A DNA stretch of 9,751 nt from Pseudomonadota bacterium (GTDB lineage Bacteria; Myxococcota; Bradymonadia; UBA4248): positions 1-9,751 of the forward strand of contig JAGBXG010000360.1 in the NCBI GenBank assembly GCA_017629415.1, given 5' to 3'. Positions 5,813 to 9,751 of this stretch are shown piece by piece. The position numbers were made by a program, and so were the translations under genes. Positions within the stretch are counted from its first letter, which is position 1. The number at the start of each line of letters is the position of its first letter. A model generated the notes under the pieces. That model was not told the origin of the DNA, ran no database searches, and worked only from the letters and a program-made list of their open reading frames with translations.

Positions 5813-8800
5813 ATGAATAAGAAATATTTTTTGTGTGCATTATTTTCTGTTGTTCTTGTTTCAGGTTGCGGGAATGATTCAGAGCATTCTGGGGATGGAA
5901 CATCGGTGTGTGGCGATAGTGTTGTTGCAGGTGATGAACGTTGTGATGATGGCAACACGGTATCGGGGGATGGTTGTTCTGGGGATTGTCTGAGTGTGGA
6001 ATCTGGCTGTGCGTGTCCTGAGGCAGGTGGTACATGTCATTGTTCATCGGATGTGGAGCCTGAAGCTTCTGTTTGCGGTGATGGCAAGGTTTCGGGGGAT
6101 GAGAAATGCGATGATGGGAACCAGACGGCGGATGATGGTTGTTCCGGGGATTGTCTGCGTGTGGAATCCGGGTTTAAGTGTCCTGAGTCAGGCGGTGCAT
6201 GTCATGTTTTGGCCGTTTGCGGGGATGGTGAAATTTCAGGGGATGAAGCTTGTGACGATGGGAATGCGGTATCTGATGATGGTTGTTCTGAGGATTGTGC
6301 CAGGATTGAAGATGGATATGTTTGCAAAACTCCAGGTATGCCGTGTGCGCCGGTGACTTGTGGTGATGGCATTGTGGATGCAGGTGAGAAGTGTGACAAA
6401 GGGGAAGCTAATGTCGATTATGCTTCGTTGCCGGGGGCGTGTTCGACGGTTTGTCAGCTGGCGCATTATTGCGGCGATGGTTTGCTTGATAAAGTCGATT
6501 TAGATAACGGTGAAGAGTGTGATGTTAAAGGGGATACAAGTTCAGAATACAATGGCTGCACTTTTTTCTGCAAACGTGTGAATTATTGCGGGGATGGCAG
6601 GATTCAGGTCGAACACGAGAAATGCGATGACGGCAATGCTGCCGATGGTGATGGTTGTTCTGCGGATTGCTTGTTGGAAGATGGATTCTTATGCAGCGTT
6701 GTAGAGGATAAGTCTGTCTGCAGCCCAATTTTATGCGGCAATGGTGTTGTGGATGCAGAGAATGGTGAAAAGTGTGATGACGGCAATCGATCTGCCGGGG
6801 ATGGTTGTTCTGCGATATGTCTGCCAGAACGCGGTTGGGCCTGTACGGTGGATGGCGCGCATGTCAGTACATGTGAGAAGACATGCGGCGATGGTGTGAT
6901 AGATATCGAAAATGGTGAAACTTGCGACGATGGCAATGAGATTTCAGGGGATGGCTGTTCGTCGGCTTGTGGTGTGGAACCTGGCTATGTCTGTTCCGAG
7001 GCTGGCAAGCCGTGTTTGGCACGTTCTTGCGGTGATGGTATTGTGGCCGCAGGGGAAGATTGTGACGACGGGAACACCGTTTCTAAAGATGGCTGTACAA
7101 GCCGTTGCAAGCGTGAATCTGGCTGGCATTGTGGTACGCCTGGGGTTGCATGTCAGCAGACGATATGCGGTGATGGCCTTGTGGAAGGTGATGAGACGTG
7201 TGACGAAGGGCAGTTGAATACGCCTGAAAACAAGACTGCTGGCTGTGATACGCATTGTCAGACGGTTTTAGGATGGAAATGCGAACAGGCGGGGCAAAAA
7301 TGTGTACAGACGGTTTGCGGTGACGGCATTCTCGAGGGTGCAGAGACTTGCGAAGAAGCCTCGGAAGGATGTGTCAACTGTGTGCTTCAGCCGGGATATC
7401 GTTGCGAAGGGGCAGGCGGTACACAATGTGTGAAAGGCAGCTGCGGAGATGGCAAGATCGATGTCGGTGAGGTTTGCGACGACGGGAATACGGATGCGGG
7501 AGATGGCTGCAGTCCGTTGTGTCAGCCGGAACCGATTTATGAATGTGTGAATGGTGTTTGCAAGCCGACATGCGGTGATGGTCTGACGCTTTGGGAAGCT
7601 GGCGAAGAGTGCGATGACGGCAATTTGACAGCTGGTGATGGCTGTTCGCCTGAGTGTAAAATTGAAGCCGGATATGCATGCACTAAATTTGATAATACGC
7701 AGCCTGATGTGCTCAAATTGCCCATTATTTACCGAGATTTCAGGGCTTATTCCTTGAGCATTGGTTCGACCAACAATCCTCAGAAGGGAACAGGCACGGG
7801 GTATTTTACGCAAGCGGCGATTGATGCGCTTCCGGCGGCTTGCAAGAGCAAGTCTGAATATCGTTATCGCAATTTCCCGGCAGTGGGTACGCCGATACCG
7901 GATTTTCAGGGCAATGCTTGTTATAGCGATCACGTTTGTAAAAATGCCATTTATCCGACATTGGATGCCGATGGCCGTCCCATGCTTAGACCTGGTCATG
8001 AGATTACGAGTATAGAATCTGTAGCGACAGAGAACTGTCAGGAACTTTATACATGTCCTGAAGTTTTTGCTTACTGGTATCGTGATACGGACATGAGTAT
8101 TACGATTCGTGATCAGAAGTTGACGCTGAGCAGGCAGTCAGATGGCAGTTATCGATATTCCAGTCAATCATGGTGGCCTTTGGCATCATTAGGTTTTAAA
8201 GCATCGGGATATACGCCGACGGAGTCTTACCAGGGGTTATTTACTTCAGAATTTCAGTCTTATTTTAAATATCAGGGGAATGAGACGCTGACATTTTCGG
8301 GAGATGATGATGTCTGGGTATTCTTTAATGGCAAGCTGGCGATTGAGCTTGCAGGGATTCATGGGGATCGCAGGCAGAGTATCACTTTGACACCTGAGGT
8401 TGCTGAGAGAGATTTCCAGATGTACCCCGGCGGGATTTATTCCTTGCAAATGTTCCATGCCGAACGTTGCAACGGCGGTTCGACATACACATTGACGATG
8501 ACCGGTTTTATCAATATGGGCACGAGTTCATGTGATTCGGTTTGCGGTGATGGTATCGTGCGTGGGGCTGAAGAATGTGATTATGCGGGGGATCCTCATG
8601 ACACAGCTTTGAATCAGCAACATGGCTGTAAAGCCTGCAAGATGATACCTTACTGTGGCAATGGTCGTGTGGAAGCCGGCGAAGGGTGTGACACGTCTGA
8701 ATCATGGTGCGAAGCTTGTAAGATTGCAACTTGCGGCAATGGGACATTTGAAAGCGGACATGAACAATGTGATTTAAGTGCGCCGGAAGGTGAGGGCAAT

Positions 8801-9259
8801 GTTCATACAGATTGTCTGGGGACTTGTCTGCGTTCAGGGTGCGGTGATGGCACAGTGGATGAAGCTAAAGGCGAAGAATGCGATGACGGCAATTTGTCCG
8901 ATGAAGACATGTGTACGCATGAGTGCAAACGTCCGTTCTGCGGTGATGGCATCGTCAGTGCTTTTTTAGGGGAAGCTTGTGATGATGGTATCAATGATGG
9001 TTCCTACGGCGGTTGCGGTTTTGGTTGTGGGTATGCAGCACCGCGTTGCGGCGATGGTATTATTGATACATTGAACGGCGAAGAATGCGACGATGGAGAA
9101 GCTCATAATCTCGGTGGTTATGGCGTATGCAGCAGTTCATGTCGTTACGATGCACGCTGCGGCGACGGTATCATTCAGGCCGAATACGAAGCTTGTGATG
9201 ACGGTGCAAAGAATGGTCAAACAAATTGCTCATTTTATTGTCAGTTTAGCGTGAATTGA
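5813..9259 (+). CDS. Giant Cys-rich lipoprotein: 13 DUF4215 repeats, fibro-slime domain, 7 more repeats
   Basis: Predicted surface lipoprotein of 1148 residues. The signal peptide MNKKYFLCALFSVVLVSGC has a clean lipobox V-S-G-C with Cys19. Twenty DUF4215-type (Myxococcus cysteine-rich) units follow the pattern CGDGxxxxGExCDDGN...DGCSxxC. They begin at Cys33, 88, 136, 183, 220, 259, 308, 358, 406, 452, 502, 544 and 587, then after the central domain at Cys911, 948, 974, 1010, 1043, 1079 and 1116. Residues about 636-905 match the fibro-slime domain (PA14-related): YRDF, PTLDADGRPML, YWYRD, LFTSEFQSYF, the hallmark SGDDDVWVFFNGKLA (829-843) and FHAER (881-885). That domain is known from Fibrobacter surface proteins and slime-mould extracellular proteins, so adhesion or carbohydrate binding is the likely role. 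So many cysteines imply oxidative folding outside the cytoplasm. The ATG at 5813 has only a weak TAGGG in front. The next gene, 67 bp on, is another Cys-rich lipoprotein. Confidence 0.92.
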   Translation: MNKKYFLCALFSVVLVSGCGNDSEHSGDGTSVCGDSVVAGDERCDDGNTVSGDGCSGDCLSVESGCACPEAGGTCHCSSDVEPEASVCGDGKVSGDEKCDDGNQTADDGCSGDCLRVESGFKCPESGGACHVLAVCGDGEISGDEACDDGNAVSDDGCSEDCARIEDGYVCKTPGMPCAPVTCGDGIVDAGEKCDKGEANVDYASLPGACSTVCQLAHYCGDGLLDKVDLDNGEECDVKGDTSSEYNGCTFFCKRVNYCGDGRIQVEHEKCDDGNAADGDGCSADCLLEDGFLCSVVEDKSVCSPILCGNGVVDAENGEKCDDGNRSAGDGCSAICLPERGWACTVDGAHVSTCEKTCGDGVIDIENGETCDDGNEISGDGCSSACGVEPGYVCSEAGKPCLARSCGDGIVAAGEDCDDGNTVSKDGCTSRCKRESGWHCGTPGVACQQTICGDGLVEGDETCDEGQLNTPENKTAGCDTHCQTVLGWKCEQAGQKCVQTVCGDGILEGAETCEEASEGCVNCVLQPGYRCEGAGGTQCVKGSCGDGKIDVGEVCDDGNTDAGDGCSPLCQPEPIYECVNGVCKPTCGDGLTLWEAGEECDDGNLTAGDGCSPECKIEAGYACTKFDNTQPDVLKLPIIYRDFRAYSLSIGSTNNPQKGTGTGYFTQAAIDALPAACKSKSEYRYRNFPAVGTPIPDFQGNACYSDHVCKNAIYPTLDADGRPMLRPGHEITSIESVATENCQELYTCPEVFAYWYRDTDMSITIRDQKLTLSRQSDGSYRYSSQSWWPLASLGFKASGYTPTESYQGLFTSEFQSYFKYQGNETLTFSGDDDVWVFFNGKLAIELAGIHGDRRQSITLTPEVAERDFQMYPGGIYSLQMFHAERCNGGSTYTLTMTGFINMGTSSCDSVCGDGIVRGAEECDYAGDPHDTALNQQHGCKACKMIPYCGNGRVEAGEGCDTSESWCEACKIATCGNGTFESGHEQCDLSAPEGEGNVHTDCLGTCLRSGCGDGTVDEAKGEECDDGNLSDEDMCTHECKRPFCGDGIVSAFLGEACDDGINDGSYGGCGFGCGYAAPRCGDGIIDTLNGEECDDGEAHNLGGYGVCSSSCRYDARCGDGIIQAEYEACDDGAKNGQTNCSFYCQFSVN
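5909..7681 (+). repeat. N-terminal array of 13 DUF4215-type repeats
   Basis: Protein-level repeats of about 37-55 residues (residues 33-623 of the repeat protein). Most carry the long form: CGDG, then CDDGN, then DGCSxxC, then an E-x-G-Y/F/W-x-C tail with two further cysteines. Units 4 and 5 (from Cys183 and Cys220) lack this tail. Units 1 and 2 are the most alike, also at DNA level (5909 onward against 6074 onward), suggesting a fairly recent duplication. Confidence 0.85.
7718..8527 (+). other. Fibro-slime domain region
   Basis: Encodes residues about 636-905, the only non-repeat part of the protein. Besides the SGDDDVWVFFNGKLA signature it holds six cysteines (in AACKS, NACYSDHVC, ENCQELYTC and ERCNG), so it is probably disulfide-linked. 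After FHAER a Cys-Asn-Gly-Gly replaces the His-Thr commonly seen in the family. Confidence 0.8.
8543..9256 (+). repeat. C-terminal array of 7 short DUF4215-type repeats
   Basis: Residues 911-1148, in units of about 26-37 residues. They keep CGDG/CGNG, the E-x-CD core and a closing Cys pair, but none has the E-x-G-Y-x-C tail of the N-terminal array. The last units end with GGC/NC...C patterns right up to the stop codon. Confidence 0.85.
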
Positions 9260-9311
9260 GAAAGCCCTTTTCTATGAACGTAAGATCAAAGAATTTCCGA
9301 AACATTAACAT

Positions 9312-9320
9312 AGAGGTGAG
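9312..9320 (+). promoter_or_regulatory. Ribosome binding site of the second Cys-rich lipoprotein gene
   Basis: AGAGGTGAG, 6 nt before the ATG at 9327, is a good Shine-Dalgarno match. The 67-bp gap from the previous stop holds no visible terminator, so the two genes are probably co-transcribed. Confidence 0.65.
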
Positions 9321-9326
9321 AGCGAG

Positions 9327-9751
9327 ATGAAAGCACGGCGCGATTTCATGGTTTGTATCAGTTTGGCGGTGATGGGGGTTGCTGGTGGGTGCAGCAATGA
9401 TGCAAATGGTGAGCATCCATTGGTATGTGAGCCGGGTTTGGAGGTTTGCGGTCAATCTTGTTGTGCCCATACGTGTTGTGACGGGGTTTGTATCGATATA
9501 TTGTCGGACACAGGTCATTGCGGCGGTTGTGGTTTGGCGTGTGAGTCCGGTGAAGTTTGCCAAGAAGGCAGCTGTGCGGAGGTGACGGACGGATGTCCCA
9601 CCGGCAAAGAACAATGCCATGGCGAATGTGTCGATTTACAGAGTGACGTTCGGTATTGTGGTGACTGTTCTGTTTCTTGTGCGGAGCATGAGGTTTGCCG
9701 GGCTGGCAAATGTGAGATGGATTGCGGCACCAAGACGTCTTGTGATGGACA
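9327..9751 (+). CDS. Cys-rich lipoprotein, 3' end beyond the window
   Basis: The first 141 residues are visible; the frame is still open at the window edge. The N-terminus KARRDF, a hydrophobic stretch and VAGGC with Cys22 form a signal peptide with a slightly weak lipobox (Ala at -3). The mature part has very few non-Cys landmarks and repeats a module of about 40 residues: C-G-E-C-V-D-L-x-x-D-x-x-x-CGxC-x-x-x-C-x-x-x-x-x-C-x-x-G-x-C, seen at about 41-83 and 97-129, with a third starting at 133. Cys-x-x-Gly-rich modules of this style are common in myxobacterial secreted proteins. It is not the DUF4215 repeat of its upstream neighbour. It is probably a surface-anchored, disulfide-rich protein made together with that neighbour. 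The function is unknown, and further domains may lie past the edge. Confidence 0.85.
   Translation, partial: MKARRDFMVCISLAVMGVAGGCSNDANGEHPLVCEPGLEVCGQSCCAHTCCDGVCIDILSDTGHCGGCGLACESGEVCQEGSCAEVTDGCPTGKEQCHGECVDLQSDVRYCGDCSVSCAEHEVCRAGKCEMDCGTKTSCDG

Noticed and set aside
7268..7999. Minus-strand open frame of 243 codons inside the repeat protein gene
   Set aside because: It is a shadow of the strongly patterned plus-strand gene; it has no ribosome binding site and an implausible Arg/Ile/Thr-rich product.
9274..9330. 18-codon open frame whose TGA overlaps the ATG of the last gene (ATGA)
   Set aside because: The arrangement would suit translational coupling, but the small frame has no ribosome binding site, and the downstream gene has its own good site at 9312-9320. 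Probably chance.

Overview
The window looks like a chromosomal stretch from a Gram-negative, Myxococcota-like (formerly deltaproteobacterial) bacterium. The support is the mix of two eukaryote-like Ser/Thr protein kinases, three predicted lipoproteins, a very long protein built from Cys-rich DUF4215 / 'Myxococcus cysteine-rich repeat' units around a fibro-slime domain, and a second Cys-rich lipoprotein. The DNA is AT-richer than classic soil myxobacteria, so a gut or other low-GC relative is plausible; this placement is inference.

Layout. Positions 1-3282 hold two tandem minus-strand kinase genes, transcribed right to left. Each encodes an N-terminal kinase domain, a predicted two-helix membrane hairpin and a C-terminal tail. 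The left kinase gene appears frameshifted: its reading frame stops at 197, but an open, protein-like frame without a normal start continues off the left edge of the window. Positions 3283-3614 are a non-coding gap with a G-rich tract (G-quadruplex motif) and a dense array of four related hairpins. The last hairpin, in the minus-strand direction, is a good intrinsic terminator for the next gene. Positions 3615-5669 (minus) encode a 684-residue lipoprotein of the serine beta-lactamase / penicillin-binding-protein-like hydrolase family. A divergent control region (5670-5812) separates it from the plus-strand genes. Positions 5813-9259 encode a 1148-residue lipoprotein with 13 Cys-rich repeats, a fibro-slime domain and 7 more repeats. 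Positions 9327-9751 start another Cys-rich lipoprotein that runs off the right edge.

How the parts relate. The plus-strand pair looks like a cell-surface module of disulfide-rich, probably adhesive proteins, likely co-transcribed. The minus-strand hydrolase is a separate transcription unit ended by the hairpin array. The two kinases probably form a signalling pair in the inner membrane. Nothing in the sequence directly links kinases and surface proteins beyond proximity. The least explained items are the hairpin array, whose outer stems differ in sequence but keep pairing around a shared core, and the broken kinase frame.
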